A model generated the notes under the pieces. That model saw only the letters and a program-made list of their open reading frames with translations. It was not told the DNA's origin and ran no database searches. A stretch of DNA of 64,000 nt from Mariprofundus sp. NF. Its GTDB lineage: Bacteria; Pseudomonadota; Zetaproteobacteria; Mariprofundales; Mariprofundaceae. The stretch lies in assembly GCF_013387455.1 (NCBI RefSeq), contig NZ_VWNC01000004.1, forward strand, positions 62,001-126,000, given 5' to 3'. The translations under genes and the position numbers were made by a program. Positions within the stretch are counted from its first letter, which is position 1. Every line of letters begins with the position of its first letter. Positions 1 through 8,646 of the stretch are shown in pieces.

Positions 1-66
1 CGATTTGCGCAGACCCCCGCTTTGAATCATGATCGCCACCCTGACAAAACCCTCTCTGGAGAGCCC

Positions 67-1389
67 ATGACCAAGTTACTACTGACATTTTTTCTACTCA
101 TAAGTTTGATGCCTGCTGTGCACGCCGCAGAACTTAAAGAGAGCATTTACAAAAACGGTGTCAAACTGATCGTTGAAGAGGATCACTCCGCCCCCGTTGC
201 CATGGTACAGATCTGGCTGCGCGTCGGTGGCCGTGATGAGCTGCCGGGCAAAACCGGCCTGGCACATGTATTTGAGCACATGATGTTCAAAGGCTCCGAC
301 AAGCTTGAACCGGGTGAATACAGCAAACGCATCTCTGCCATGGGCGGCAATGACAACGCTTTTACATCAACCGATTTCACCGCCTATTTCGAGACGGTTC
401 CGGCCAAACGGGTTAATGAGGTTCTGGCGATGGAGGCCGAACGCTTTGCCAACCTGAAACTGCGCGATGAGGATTTTCAGAAAGAGATAAAAGTGATCAT
501 GGAGGAGCGCCGCATGCGCACCGAGGATGATCCCAACAGCCGTATGTTTGAGGAGCTCTCCGCCGCCTCCCTGCGCCTGCACCCCTACCGTAACCCGGTG
601 ATCGGCTGGATGCAGGATCTCGAACAACTGACCATCGCGGATGTGAAAGCCTTTTATAAGAAACACTATGTGGCAGGTAATGTGGTTGTGGTTGTGGTCG
701 GCGATGTCGATTTTGATCAGATGAAGAAGGCCGTAGCCAAAACCTTTGGTCGCCTTAAAACAGGCCCTGTTCCGGCCCGTTTTAATCCGGTTGAGCCCAA
801 ATCCTTCGGCCCTAAACGTATTGAAGTCAGTCTGCCTGCCCAGCTGCCGATGCTGGCGATTACCGTGCCTGTACCTGTCTGGAAACCGGGCGAAAATGAC
901 CGTGAGGCTGCGGCACTATCACTGGCAACCCAGATTCTGGCTGGCGGCAGAGCGGCACGTATGCAGCGTGAACTGGTAGATGAGCAGCGCGCAGCCTTTG
1001 CTGCCAGTGCAGGCTACGATGCCCACGGCATGGGGCTGGATCTCTGGTACGCCTACGGCATGCTCGGCCCCGGTCAGAGCCCTGAGGCATTCGAAAAGAG
1101 CCTCTGGCAACTGCTGGGTGATATGGCAGTTAATAAGGTCGATGAAAACCGGCTCAATGCAGCCAAACGCAACATTATTGCCGCCAATGTCTTTGCTCAG
1201 GATTCGCTCTACCTGCGTGCCAAGGAGATCGGCCGCATGGAGGTTGTCGGTCTGGGAGCTGCCAACCGTGACCGCTGGATTGAAGCGATCAAAAGTGTCA
1301 CGGCAGAGGATATTAAAACGGTCATGGGACGCTGGCTGAAACAGGAGCGCTCCACCACGGGCACGCTGCTACCGGAGGTGAAATCATGA
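67..1389 (+). CDS. M16 family zinc peptidase, catalytic member of a pair
   Basis: Predicted periplasmic or membrane-associated zinc endopeptidase of the pitrilysin/M16B family, 440 aa. The inverted zinc motif HVFEH (HxxEH) lies near residue 70, followed by the usual downstream acidic stretch. The N-terminus (MTKLLLTFFLLISLMPAVHA) reads as a signal peptide, so I start at ATG 67, which has a GGAG ribosome site just upstream, and not at an upstream TTG. The stop overlaps the ATG of the next gene (ATGA). The partner lacks the zinc motif, as in typical proteobacterial M16 pairs that work as a heterodimer. The physiological substrate cannot be told from sequence. Confidence 0.9.
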   Translation: MTKLLLTFFLLISLMPAVHAAELKESIYKNGVKLIVEEDHSAPVAMVQIWLRVGGRDELPGKTGLAHVFEHMMFKGSDKLEPGEYSKRISAMGGNDNAFTSTDFTAYFETVPAKRVNEVLAMEAERFANLKLRDEDFQKEIKVIMEERRMRTEDDPNSRMFEELSAASLRLHPYRNPVIGWMQDLEQLTIADVKAFYKKHYVAGNVVVVVVGDVDFDQMKKAVAKTFGRLKTGPVPARFNPVEPKSFGPKRIEVSLPAQLPMLAITVPVPVWKPGENDREAAALSLATQILAGGRAARMQRELVDEQRAAFAASAGYDAHGMGLDLWYAYGMLGPGQSPEAFEKSLWQLLGDMAVNKVDENRLNAAKRNIIAANVFAQDSLYLRAKEIGRMEVVGLGAANRDRWIEAIKSVTAEDIKTVMGRWLKQERSTTGTLLPEVKS

Positions 1390-2693
1390 GATATCGCCTG
1401 ATTACAGCTCTTCTGCTACTACTCTCTTTCTCATCCACAGCCTCTGCCGTACCGCCTATTCAGCAGGCTCAACTCAACAATGGCCTGCGAATACTGCTGA
1501 TGGAGGCACACAATGTGCCCATGGTCTCGATGAATCTTGCCATGGTGGCTGGCTCCCGTTTCGACACTGCCGATAAAGGCGGTACTGCCAGCATCCTTGC
1601 ATCGATGCTCTCTGATCATACTGCCAAACATGGACATGAGGTTTGGGCTGATCTGCTTGATGGTGATGCCATCCAGTTGGGAGGCGGCGTTGGCCGTGAT
1701 GAGATGAATCTATCTCTGACCGTGCTTAAGGATGTGCTGGAGCCGGGGCTGGATGCCTTTGCCGAAGCGCTGCTACAGCCGGGCTGGAACAAAAAGCGCT
1801 TTGCCATCATGAAACAGAATGCATTGGCATCGGCACAGAAAGAGCAGGAGGAGCCGGGCGTACAGGCAGGTGAGGCAGCAGCCACACTTCTCTTTGCAGG
1901 CCACCCTTACGGTCACCGCTCCGGCGGTTCACTGGCTTCGCTGAAAAAGATCGAAATTGCTGATCTCAAACAGCTCTATAAAACCCAGATCAAACCGCAG
2001 GGGGCAGTGCTTGCCGTCAGTGGTGACATCACCATGGCAGAACTTAAACCGCTGTTGGAGAAGAAGCTGGCCACATGGATCGGCTCTCCGGCAAACGGGC
2101 TGGCCGATATCACGGCCCCACAGGGTGTGCGTGGCAAAAATGTGGATGTGTCACTGCCAACCAGCCAGACACAGCTGCAGCTGCTGCGCCTTGGCCCAAC
2201 ACGCGGTGATGCGGACTTCTTCCCGGTCTTTGTTCTCAATCATATTCTCGGGGGTGGCGGCTTCGGCTCACGTCTGATGGAAGAGGTGCGCGAAAAGCGT
2301 GGGCTGACTTACGGGGTTTACTCCTACTTCTCACCGCTGGCGACCAACGGCCCGTTCGTGATCAGTCTGCGCACGCGCGCTGATCAGGCCACTGAGGCTG
2401 AAGCCGTAGTGCGCAACGTTCTTGCCGAAATGGCTGCTGGCAAGATCACAAAAAAACAGCTTACCGAAAGCAAAGAGAATCTGACCGGTAGTTTCGCCCA
2501 GCGCATGGACTCCAACCGTGAACGCGTCTCCCTCATCTCCATGATCGGGCTGTATAACCTGCCTCTGGATTATCTAACCGTCTGGAGTGATCGCATTGAT
2601 GCCGTGACCCTGCAACAGCTGCGTGATCAGGCTGCTGTTTACCTGAATCCCGACCACTGGAACCGTGTCCGGGTCGGATCAAACCTGAAGTGA
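1386..2693 (+). CDS. M16 family peptidase-like protein, non-catalytic partner
   Basis: 435-aa M16-family protein with an N-terminal signal peptide (MRYRLITALLLLLSFSSTASA). Where the first gene has HxxEH this one has no zinc motif (SILASMLSDHT region). It keeps the C-terminal substrate-binding R/Y signature around residue 300 (FGSRLMEEVREKRGLTY). This division of labour, one chain with zinc and one with the R/Y pair, is known for two-subunit M16B proteases. Translation is coupled to the upstream gene by a 4-bp ATGA overlap, and its stop in turn overlaps the rsmD start. Confidence 0.9.
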   Translation: MRYRLITALLLLLSFSSTASAVPPIQQAQLNNGLRILLMEAHNVPMVSMNLAMVAGSRFDTADKGGTASILASMLSDHTAKHGHEVWADLLDGDAIQLGGGVGRDEMNLSLTVLKDVLEPGLDAFAEALLQPGWNKKRFAIMKQNALASAQKEQEEPGVQAGEAAATLLFAGHPYGHRSGGSLASLKKIEIADLKQLYKTQIKPQGAVLAVSGDITMAELKPLLEKKLATWIGSPANGLADITAPQGVRGKNVDVSLPTSQTQLQLLRLGPTRGDADFFPVFVLNHILGGGGFGSRLMEEVREKRGLTYGVYSYFSPLATNGPFVISLRTRADQATEAEAVVRNVLAEMAAGKITKKQLTESKENLTGSFAQRMDSNRERVSLISMIGLYNLPLDYLTVWSDRIDAVTLQQLRDQAAVYLNPDHWNRVRVGSNLK

Positions 2694-3223
2694 GGATCAC
2701 TGCCGGAAGCTTGCGCGGGCGGGTGCTCAATGTGCCGGATGAGCCGGGCCTGCGCCCGACACCTGCCAAGGTGCGGCAGGCACTGTTTAATATCCTCGGC
2801 CCAATCGATGATATGCGACTTCTCGATCTCTTTTCAGGTTCAGGTGTAATGGCGCTGGAAGCGATCTCAAGAGGAGCTTCGGCACTCTCTATCGAGCAAA
2901 ACCGCAGATTAACCCGTGACATGGAGCAGATTCGCCAGCAGTGGGATTTGGCTGCGGGCTGGCAGATCAAAACAAGTCTGGTGGAGAAAGGGCTGCCTGC
3001 TTTGGCGGGCCAGAGCTTTGATCTTATTTTTGCCGATCCACCCTACCATAAGGGTTTTGCTGAAAAGCTGCCGCAGTGGCTGGACAGAGATGATATCGGT
3101 TGTGGCTTGTTGGTCATTGAGGAGTCGACTCGAGTCAATCCGACCTGGCCTGAGGGGTGGCAATGTGAGCAGAGTCGCCGCTATGGTGACTCCACCCTCC
3201 ACTTCCTCTCCAGAGATTGCTAA
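2690..3223 (+). CDS. rsmD: 16S rRNA (guanine(966)-N(2))-methyltransferase RsmD
   Basis: SAM-dependent methyltransferase that modifies G966 of 16S rRNA in the 30S subunit. It has the 177-aa length typical of RsmD, the opening MRITAGSLRGR, the SAM-binding motif DLFSGSGVMALEAISRGA near residue 45, and the N6/N2-methylase motif ADPPYHKG near residue 115. The start is GTG at 2690, overlapping the TGA of the preceding M16 gene, so it is probably translationally coupled. In many bacteria rsmD is next to coaD; here coaD lies far away, at 49.7 kb. Confidence 0.93.
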   Translation: MRITAGSLRGRVLNVPDEPGLRPTPAKVRQALFNILGPIDDMRLLDLFSGSGVMALEAISRGASALSIEQNRRLTRDMEQIRQQWDLAAGWQIKTSLVEKGLPALAGQSFDLIFADPPYHKGFAEKLPQWLDRDDIGCGLLVIEESTRVNPTWPEGWQCEQSRRYGDSTLHFLSRDC

Positions 3224-3298
3224 TCCCACCGGAATAAATCCGCGATTCCCTAACAAAGGCTTCAACGCTACGGTTCGCCTCCTGATCTGGAGGTTATT

Positions 3299-4228
3299 GT
3301 GACTCACATCCGTATTGCAACGCGTCGTTCCCCGCTGGCCCTGTGGCAGGCTGAATATGTATCGGCTGAACTCAAAAGGCTTGATCCATCGGTGACCACC
3401 GAGCTGGTCAAGATTGTCACCAAGGGCGACAAAATTCTCGATGTGCCACTGGCACAGGTGGGTGGTAAAGGGCTATTCACCAAAGAGATTGATGAAGCAC
3501 TGCTTGATGGCCGAGCCGATATCGCTGTGCACTCGATGAAGGATGTACCGACTCAGCTGCCTGAGGGGACCAGTATTCGCGCCCATCCCAAGCGCGAAGA
3601 TCCGCGTGATGCTATCGCAACAATTACTGGCGGCGGTCTGGATTCGCTGCCTGAAGGCTCAACAATCGGAACCTCAAGCCTGCGTCGAATCGCCCAGCTT
3701 CAGTCTAAATACCCTTCATTCATCTTCACCTCGATTCGCGGCAACATCCAGACTCGCCTCTCCAAGCTTGGCACAGAGGTCGATGCAGTGATTCTGGCCG
3801 CAGCAGGCGTATGCCGCATGGGCATGGAAGCAGAGATGCACGAATTTATCGGTACCGATGTGATGCTACCTGCCGTTGCACAGGGCACACTCGGCATTCA
3901 GACCCGTGATGCTGATGATGGCATCAATACACTGGTCGATCAGATGAATGATCCGGAAACAGTTGTTCGCACCAAAGCTGAACGTGCTTTTCTGGCTACC
4001 CTTGAGGGTGGCTGTCAGGTGCCGATTGCGGCCTATGCCACACTCGATGGTGATTCACTGCATCTGAAAGGGCTGGTGGGTTCAGTTGATGGTAAAATCG
4101 TCATCGCACGCGAAGCAACAGGCGCCCAGAGCGATGCCGAAGCTATCGGCACTGCACTGGCCAATGAAGTACTGGATGCCGGTGCCCGTCCGATCCTCGA
4201 GGCGCTCTACGCCGAATCAAACAAGTAA
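3299..4228 (+). CDS. hemC: Hydroxymethylbilane synthase (porphobilinogen deaminase)
   Basis: Cytoplasmic haem-pathway enzyme that joins four porphobilinogen units into hydroxymethylbilane. 309 aa, the normal length. It opens IRIATRRSPLALWQAEYV and contains the active-site aspartate region (HSMKDVPT) and the dipyrromethane attachment cysteine in LEGGCQVPIAAYA near residue 240. The GTG start at 3299 is preceded by a good ribosome site (TGGAGG). It is 75 bp downstream of rsmD on the same strand. No other haem genes are in the window. Confidence 0.97.
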   Translation: MTHIRIATRRSPLALWQAEYVSAELKRLDPSVTTELVKIVTKGDKILDVPLAQVGGKGLFTKEIDEALLDGRADIAVHSMKDVPTQLPEGTSIRAHPKREDPRDAIATITGGGLDSLPEGSTIGTSSLRRIAQLQSKYPSFIFTSIRGNIQTRLSKLGTEVDAVILAAAGVCRMGMEAEMHEFIGTDVMLPAVAQGTLGIQTRDADDGINTLVDQMNDPETVVRTKAERAFLATLEGGCQVPIAAYATLDGDSLHLKGLVGSVDGKIVIAREATGAQSDAEAIGTALANEVLDAGARPILEALYAESNK

Positions 4229-4250
4229 TTAACCAGCACAGCCTATCTTG

Positions 4251-4280
4251 TTCGTGTTAATTCGTGTGCATTCGTGGCTA
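4251..4280 (+). repeat. Three tandem 10-bp TTCGTG-type repeats
   Basis: Directly after hemC three imperfect 10-mers follow in register: TTCGTGTTAA, TTCGTGTGCA, TTCGTGGCTA. They fill part of the 58-bp gap between the converging ends of hemC and the glycosyltransferase gene. Repeats of this kind are common in intergenic DNA of environmental bacteria; no function is evident. Confidence 0.5.
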
Positions 4281-4286
4281 GCGGTT

Positions 4287-5543
4287 CTATTCTTTACGGG
4301 TTTTGACTTCGATCCAGCGGGACATGAACTCTGTGCTGCGCTGATGATGATGACGCAGCATGGCACCTGTAAAATTGTTCAGTCGATGCTGCTCTAAATT
4401 GCCCTGCAGCGCTTTGATGCGCGCAATCAATGCGTGGCCGTTCGTCTCAGCACTGAACAGTGCTCGCACAATATCAAAGCCGCGCTTCCTTGCAGCACTC
4501 CAGGCTTGCTCATCACGGTAAAGGGCCACGGCAGCCTGGGCAAAACTCTCTGCATCATCTGCAATGCTGCCGCTCCACGGCAGATCACCAAACATGCCCT
4601 CTGCTCCTATAGTGGTGGTAACATTCGGTGTGCCACTGAGCATCGCATCGGCCAGCTTGGTCTTGATACCCGCCCCGAAACGCAGTGGCGCCAGACAGAC
4701 TCGGGCCTGCGACATAACAGCATGTAGATCCTCGGCCCGTCCCAGCACACGGAAACCCTCTCTCTTGTTATCCAGAGCAGTTGCTTTGGGCGGTGTATAA
4801 GCGCCGTAGATATGCATTTCGGCTTCAGGCAGTTCAGCTCTTATCTTCGGCCAGATCTCCTCTTTCAACCACAATACGGCATCCCAGTTGGGTGCATGGC
4901 GGAAATTGCCGATGGCCACAAAATGAGAGCGCTGTTCGAATTCGGGCCCATCGGTACAAATCTGTGTCTCATTGAACATAAATGGGCAGTAGTGCAGCAG
5001 CGAAGCATCAAGGTTGAACTGCTCGATAAGCAATTCCATCTCATTATTGGATACCATAATCGAGAGATCTGAACGCAGTATCGCAGCGACCTCACGCTTG
5101 GCCACCTCACTGATCAGCTCATTTTTTGCAAGCTGACCAACAACCTGCCGCTGCTGTTTAAACTGCTTATGGCGTGCTTCGCGCAGCAGATGCAGGTCTA
5201 CCGTTTCAATGATGCGCATCGCATCAGGGCAGGTCTTTTCCACCCGCCAGCCGAACTGCTCCTCCATTGCAAAACGATCAAAAAGAACGATATCCGGCCT
5301 TAAATCGGCCAAAAACAGATCAAAACTGCTCTCATTAACCATAATATCAGCTGTCTCTATACCAAGCTGCCTGAGATCCGCCGAATGTTCATTTGCCGCA
5401 GCCGTAGAGCCATAGGTCACCCGCCACCCCTGCTGCACAAACAGCCGGCTTAACTCCAGCATGCGCAGACCGGCACCGGATGAGGCCGGCTCAGGCCAGA
5501 GGCCTCCAACCATCAATACATTCATCTCTTTCTCTGCTGACAT
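4287..5543 (-). CDS. Glycosyltransferase, GT4-like family
   Basis: About 418-aa GT-B-fold glycosyltransferase. It opens with the strand-loop MNVLMVGGLWPEPASSGAGL, where the glycine-rich loop sits in the acceptor domain. The nucleotide-sugar domain carries a C-terminal RFGAGIKTKLADAMLSGTP motif near residue 310, of the kind that binds the donor in GT4 enzymes. The longest frame begins at a TTG at 5579; I prefer ATG 5543, with ATG 5525 (directly at MNVLMVGG) also possible. It converges with hemC and is divergent from the reductase gene. It is a lone gene with no capsule or LPS cluster around it, so the acceptor is unknown. Confidence 0.75.
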   Translation of the reverse strand: MSAEKEMNVLMVGGLWPEPASSGAGLRMLELSRLFVQQGWRVTYGSTAAANEHSADLRQLGIETADIMVNESSFDLFLADLRPDIVLFDRFAMEEQFGWRVEKTCPDAMRIIETVDLHLLREARHKQFKQQRQVVGQLAKNELISEVAKREVAAILRSDLSIMVSNNEMELLIEQFNLDASLLHYCPFMFNETQICTDGPEFEQRSHFVAIGNFRHAPNWDAVLWLKEEIWPKIRAELPEAEMHIYGAYTPPKATALDNKREGFRVLGRAEDLHAVMSQARVCLAPLRFGAGIKTKLADAMLSGTPNVTTTIGAEGMFGDLPWSGSIADDAESFAQAAVALYRDEQAWSAARKRGFDIVRALFSAETNGHALIARIKALQGNLEQHRLNNFTGAMLRHHHQRSTEFMSRWIEVKTRKE

Positions 5544-5654
5544 AAGCGCCATCTCAACAGCGCCGGGTCCACGGGTCAATAGACCTACTCGCTATACGTT
5601 GAAATTGAGCGATTCAGGATCAGAATGGCGATATATTCTACCTACGGAGCTCTC

Positions 5655-6614
5655 ATGCCGATCATCACCTATCAGGGTAACAGTTACGAATGCAGTTCTG
5701 ATCAAACGCTGCTGGATGGTGTTAACAGCCAGGGTGCGAATCTACCTTATGGGTGTCGTAGTGGTCTCTGTCAGGGCTGTCTGGTCAAAGCGGTGAAAGG
5801 CACGCCTCCTGCATCTGCACAGATGGGCATCAAACCAACCTTGAAAGAGAAGGGCTACTTTCTCTCCTGCCTCTGCAAACCTGAATCCGATTTTGAAATC
5901 AGCCGTCCTGATCGCAGAGATGAATTTTCTTCGGCGACCGTCACTGAACTTGAATATCTCAATCAGACAGTCATCAAAGTGGTGACAAGTTGTCCTGACA
6001 CATTCAGCTACAAACCCGGCCAATTTGTAAATATTATCCGATTAGCCGATGGTTTGGCTCGCAGTTACTCTCTGGCCTGCATTCCAAGCGATGGCCATCT
6101 TGAGTTTCATATCCGACTGCTAGCCGACGGTAAAATGAGCAGCTGGATTGCCGATGATCTGAAGTGTGGTGATGAGGTGTTGTTAAGTGAGGCGATGGGC
6201 GACTGCTGTTATCGCGATGCCTATGCTGACCGGCCACTACTGCTGGCAGGCACCGGCACCGGCTTAGCCCCTCTCTACGGCATCCTTCGTGACGCATTGT
6301 CATCAGGGCACAGGCGTCAAATTCGCCTCTTACATGGTGGCCTGAGCAGTGATGACCTCTATTTCGATCCGGTTTTGTCTCAACTGGCTGCTGAACACGA
6401 TAACCTGAGCTACATCCCCTGTGTATTGCACGGCGAAACACCAGAGGGCGGCTTAAGTGGTTCGATTGATACTCTGATTGCCGCTCAACTTGAATCTGAG
6501 CGCGACTGGGCAGCTTTCCTATGTGGTGATTCAGCCATCGTCAGTGCGATGCGCAGGAGCTGTTTTAGCCAGGGTGTGGACGAGAACTCGATCCACAGCG
6601 ACGCTTTCGGCTAA
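5655..6614 (+). CDS. Ferredoxin-domain NAD(P)H oxidoreductase (2Fe-2S / FAD / NAD)
   Basis: 319-aa electron-transfer flavoprotein of the oxygenase-reductase type. Domains in order: a plant-type 2Fe-2S ferredoxin (residues 1-90) with cysteines in YGCRSGLCQGC and a fourth in FLSCLC; an FAD-binding barrel with RSYSLA near residue 145; and an NAD(P)-binding domain with LLLAGTGTGLAPLYG near residue 200. This layout matches reductases such as CDP-6-deoxyglucoseen reductase or phenol/methane monooxygenase reductase. No oxygenase or partner gene is nearby, so its electron acceptor is unknown. I start at ATG 5655, which has GGAG 9-12 bases upstream, not at ATG 5625. Confidence 0.85.
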   Translation: MPIITYQGNSYECSSDQTLLDGVNSQGANLPYGCRSGLCQGCLVKAVKGTPPASAQMGIKPTLKEKGYFLSCLCKPESDFEISRPDRRDEFSSATVTELEYLNQTVIKVVTSCPDTFSYKPGQFVNIIRLADGLARSYSLACIPSDGHLEFHIRLLADGKMSSWIADDLKCGDEVLLSEAMGDCCYRDAYADRPLLLAGTGTGLAPLYGILRDALSSGHRRQIRLLHGGLSSDDLYFDPVLSQLAAEHDNLSYIPCVLHGETPEGGLSGSIDTLIAAQLESERDWAAFLCGDSAIVSAMRRSCFSQGVDENSIHSDAFG

Positions 6615-6633
6615 GGCTATTTATGAAACAGAA

Positions 6634-6656
6634 GCGGCCACCCCATAGGGTAGCCG
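6634..6656. terminator. Hairpin between converging genes
   Basis: GCGGC-ACCC on the left pairs with GGGT-GCCGC on the right around a short CATA loop, with one mismatch. It sits between the stop of the reductase gene (6614) and the stop of the leftward EF-hand gene (6683), so it may end transcription in both directions. The T-tracts are weak. Confidence 0.5.
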
Positions 6657-6682
6657 CCATTGAATCTCATAATCTTCAGGTA

Positions 6683-7186
6683 TTACTGCTTATCGTGACC
6701 TGAACCCTCTTCCTGACTCTTTTTGAGGTCCGACAGCCTGAGCTCCCAGAAGGTAACCAGCTCTTCGCGGGTAATGATATGATCCAGATTGCGATCAATC
6801 CTCATAAATTCATTGCGTACAGACTCCAGCTTCTCATCCCTGCTGATCTGCTTGTCCTTATTGCTGTCCCAGCGTTTCATGATGCTGTTGATCATCTGCG
6901 CTTTAACTTTCGGTGATTTAATATTCAACTCTGAGCGGCCAGCATAACGCTTGGCAAACATCTCATCAGCGCTGATGACACCATCACTATTGGTATCGAT
7001 TTTATTGAACTGGTGGTCAGCTACCTGTTCAAATTCCGCAGCTTCAATCTTACCATCATGGTTGTAATCCTTCACAGCCATCACCTTGTCCGCTGTCTCC
7101 TGCGGATCATAGGAGGGCAGAAAAGATGCCTGAGCAGGCGCGGCCAACATCATAAATCCCGCAAACAGTAGTAACTTTTTCATCAC
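6683..7186 (-). CDS. Secreted EF-hand calcium-binding protein
   Basis: 167-aa exported protein: signal peptide MMKKLLLFAGFMMLAAPAQA, then at least three and probably four EF-hand loops. The clear ones are DYNHDGKIEAAEFE, DTNSDGVISADEM and DSNKDKQISRDEK; the fourth, DRNLDHIITREEL, has histidine where glycine is usual. The protein should bind calcium outside the cytoplasm. A second, smaller EF-hand protein is 1 kb away on the same strand. The actual role (sensor, buffer or structural) cannot be told. A 187-bp non-coding gap follows upstream. Confidence 0.8.
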   Translation of the reverse strand: MMKKLLLFAGFMMLAAPAQASFLPSYDPQETADKVMAVKDYNHDGKIEAAEFEQVADHQFNKIDTNSDGVISADEMFAKRYAGRSELNIKSPKVKAQMINSIMKRWDSNKDKQISRDEKLESVRNEFMRIDRNLDHIITREELVTFWELRLSDLKKSQEEGSGHDKQ

Positions 7187-7374
7187 TTATTCCCCTTTCT
7201 ACAGCAGATGCCGGATAAACTCCGAACATTGCAAATCATAACGCATGCACCGGCGTTCACCAACTGTGGTCACCCGGCAACAAACTTTGCGGCAGCCTAT
7301 AGCTGCACGCTTATTAGTAAATTAACATGTAATTAAAGAGCTCCTAATGTTGGCGCTGCCATCAACAGGTTTGG

Positions 7375-8016
7375 CTACTGCGTAAACTGTTGTGGAAGTG
7401 GGGCGATCCATAGGCCATAGCCGACTGCAGCATACAAAAGCATATAGGAGCGCCAGCTCTGACTGCTGAACAGAGTAAGTGCTGTCCCGAAAGAGGTTTT
7501 GATCGAAGCACCGATAAAATTAACGCTATAGAGCTCATCAAGCAGCAGGTGCAACAGATACCCACCGGTTACAAACGCTGCCGCCAGCCATGCAAAAGAG
7601 ACCTGCCAACCGAGCAGGTAGTGGCCGGCAAAGAGCGAGCCTATCCCGAACAGCAGTGCCATCGGCACAGAATGGAATAGCCCCCTGTGCTCAGTAGTCG
7701 CAGCAAATAGCGGCAGCAGCACCAGGCGAACAAAGAGGGCGGCCAGTAGAGATGAAACAAGCAGAGGCAGCAGGTTTAACGATGTATAATAGTGAAAGAT
7801 CACCGCAATGGCTGTGGCAAAACTGAGTATCGTAAAAAGTATTCGGGCCGGAATAGAGTGATCAGAATCGACATCAGGCAGTAGCCCGGCATGCAGAGCC
7901 AGTAGAAAAAGAAGCAACGCCTGCATCTGGCTGATTGGCACTGTTTGCATAACCAGTGCCGTAGCACTCAAAGCTCCAGCTGCGGCAACCGTCAAATGGG
8001 TTCTGAAATTAGCCAT
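7375..8016 (-). CDS. DUF457 / YdjM-like inner membrane putative hydrolase
   Basis: 213-aa integral membrane protein with about five hydrophobic segments. The N-terminal MANFRTHLTVAAAGA and the acidic LLPDVDSDHS motif near residue 50 match the YdjM / membrane-bound metal-dependent hydrolase family (DUF457), whose conserved His and Asp residues are thought to bind metal. A further conserved-looking HLLLDELYSVNF lies near residue 155. In E. coli the relative YdjM is LexA-regulated; I see no clear LexA box here. It lies between the two EF-hand genes, all read leftward. Confidence 0.72.
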   Translation of the reverse strand: MANFRTHLTVAAAGALSATALVMQTVPISQMQALLLFLLALHAGLLPDVDSDHSIPARILFTILSFATAIAVIFHYYTSLNLLPLLVSSLLAALFVRLVLLPLFAATTEHRGLFHSVPMALLFGIGSLFAGHYLLGWQVSFAWLAAAFVTGGYLLHLLLDELYSVNFIGASIKTSFGTALTLFSSQSWRSYMLLYAAVGYGLWIAPLPQQFTQ

Positions 8017-8091
8017 ATCATCCCCCCTGTTCGGTCATAAGGAGAAGCTGACGTTATAGTTTGTCTCTCGCCGTGAGCCTGCTCACCGTGA

Positions 8092-8107
8092 TTTAGGGAA
8101 CCCTAAA
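8092..8107. terminator. Perfect 7-bp palindrome downstream of the second EF-hand gene
   Basis: TTTAGGG-AA-CCCTAAA followed on the + strand by an A-run. It lies in the 215-bp gap between the leftward EF-hand gene (ending 8232) and the YdjM-like gene (starting 8016). It may be a weak terminator or part of a structured intergenic repeat. Confidence 0.35.
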
Positions 8108-8199
8108 AAACTACGTCCATGTAGATTTTTAGCACGTAAAGACAAAAGCGTGGTTTTGCCTTTACTCACAAAATCAAGCACTTACCGTGCATTATTTTG

Positions 8200-8219
8200 G
8201 CAGTCCATCCATGGACTGC
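8200..8219. repeat. 9-bp perfect inverted repeat
   Basis: GCAGTCCAT-CC-ATGGACTGC, a perfect hairpin 12 bases beyond the stop of the leftward EF-hand gene. With the 8092-8107 palindrome it gives this gap unusual secondary-structure potential. There is no T-run typical of a rho-independent terminator. Confidence 0.45.
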
Positions 8220-8231
8220 ACGGAAGCCTCG

Positions 8232-8549
8232 TTAAAATTCCATCCGCTCCGGCTCTTCCTCGACAAGAAAGGGTTGCAACAGATTTTCAAACCAGCGCTC
8301 CAGCTTCTCAACGCCCTCACGCACATCATCGAAATCTTTATCAGAGATCACGCCATCGCTGTTTCTATCCATCGAATCGAATGTTGGCCTGGCGGCCTTC
8401 TCCAATCGCTGCATCACCTCGGCAAAGGTGATCTGGCCATCGCCATTGGCATCAAATGCTCCCACACTCTTTTCACCCGCCAGTGCAGGAGTGGCCGATA
8501 GCATCAAAGTTATTAGCAGTGCCACTGCAGTTGTTTGTAATGATCTCAT
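8232..8549 (-). CDS. Small secreted EF-hand protein
   Basis: 105-aa exported protein. The signal peptide MRSLQTTAVALLITLMLSA... ends near ALAG. Two EF-hand loops follow: DANGDGQITFAEV and DRNSDGVISDKDF. The start at ATG 8549 is chosen because a near-perfect AGGAGGT ribosome site lies just upstream; the frame could run further up but has no comparable signal. The protein ends in an acidic, hydrophobic tail (FLVEEEPERMEF). It is the second calcium-binding exported protein in 2 kb. Confidence 0.8.
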   Translation of the reverse strand: MRSLQTTAVALLITLMLSATPALAGEKSVGAFDANGDGQITFAEVMQRLEKAARPTFDSMDRNSDGVISDKDFDDVREGVEKLERWFENLLQPFLVEEEPERMEF

Positions 8550-8646
8550 CCGGACACCTCCTGATTTAGACAACCCTGACTCTGCGGCCAGGTTGCTATA
8601 GATGCAGTCGCTATAACAGCACTGCAAATCGCATAAATTCCCCGCA

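Noticed and set aside
8150-8501. Two overlapping + strand reading frames of 93 and 104 aa
   Set aside because: They run antisense through the small EF-hand gene and its 3' flank, with no ribosome site or domain.
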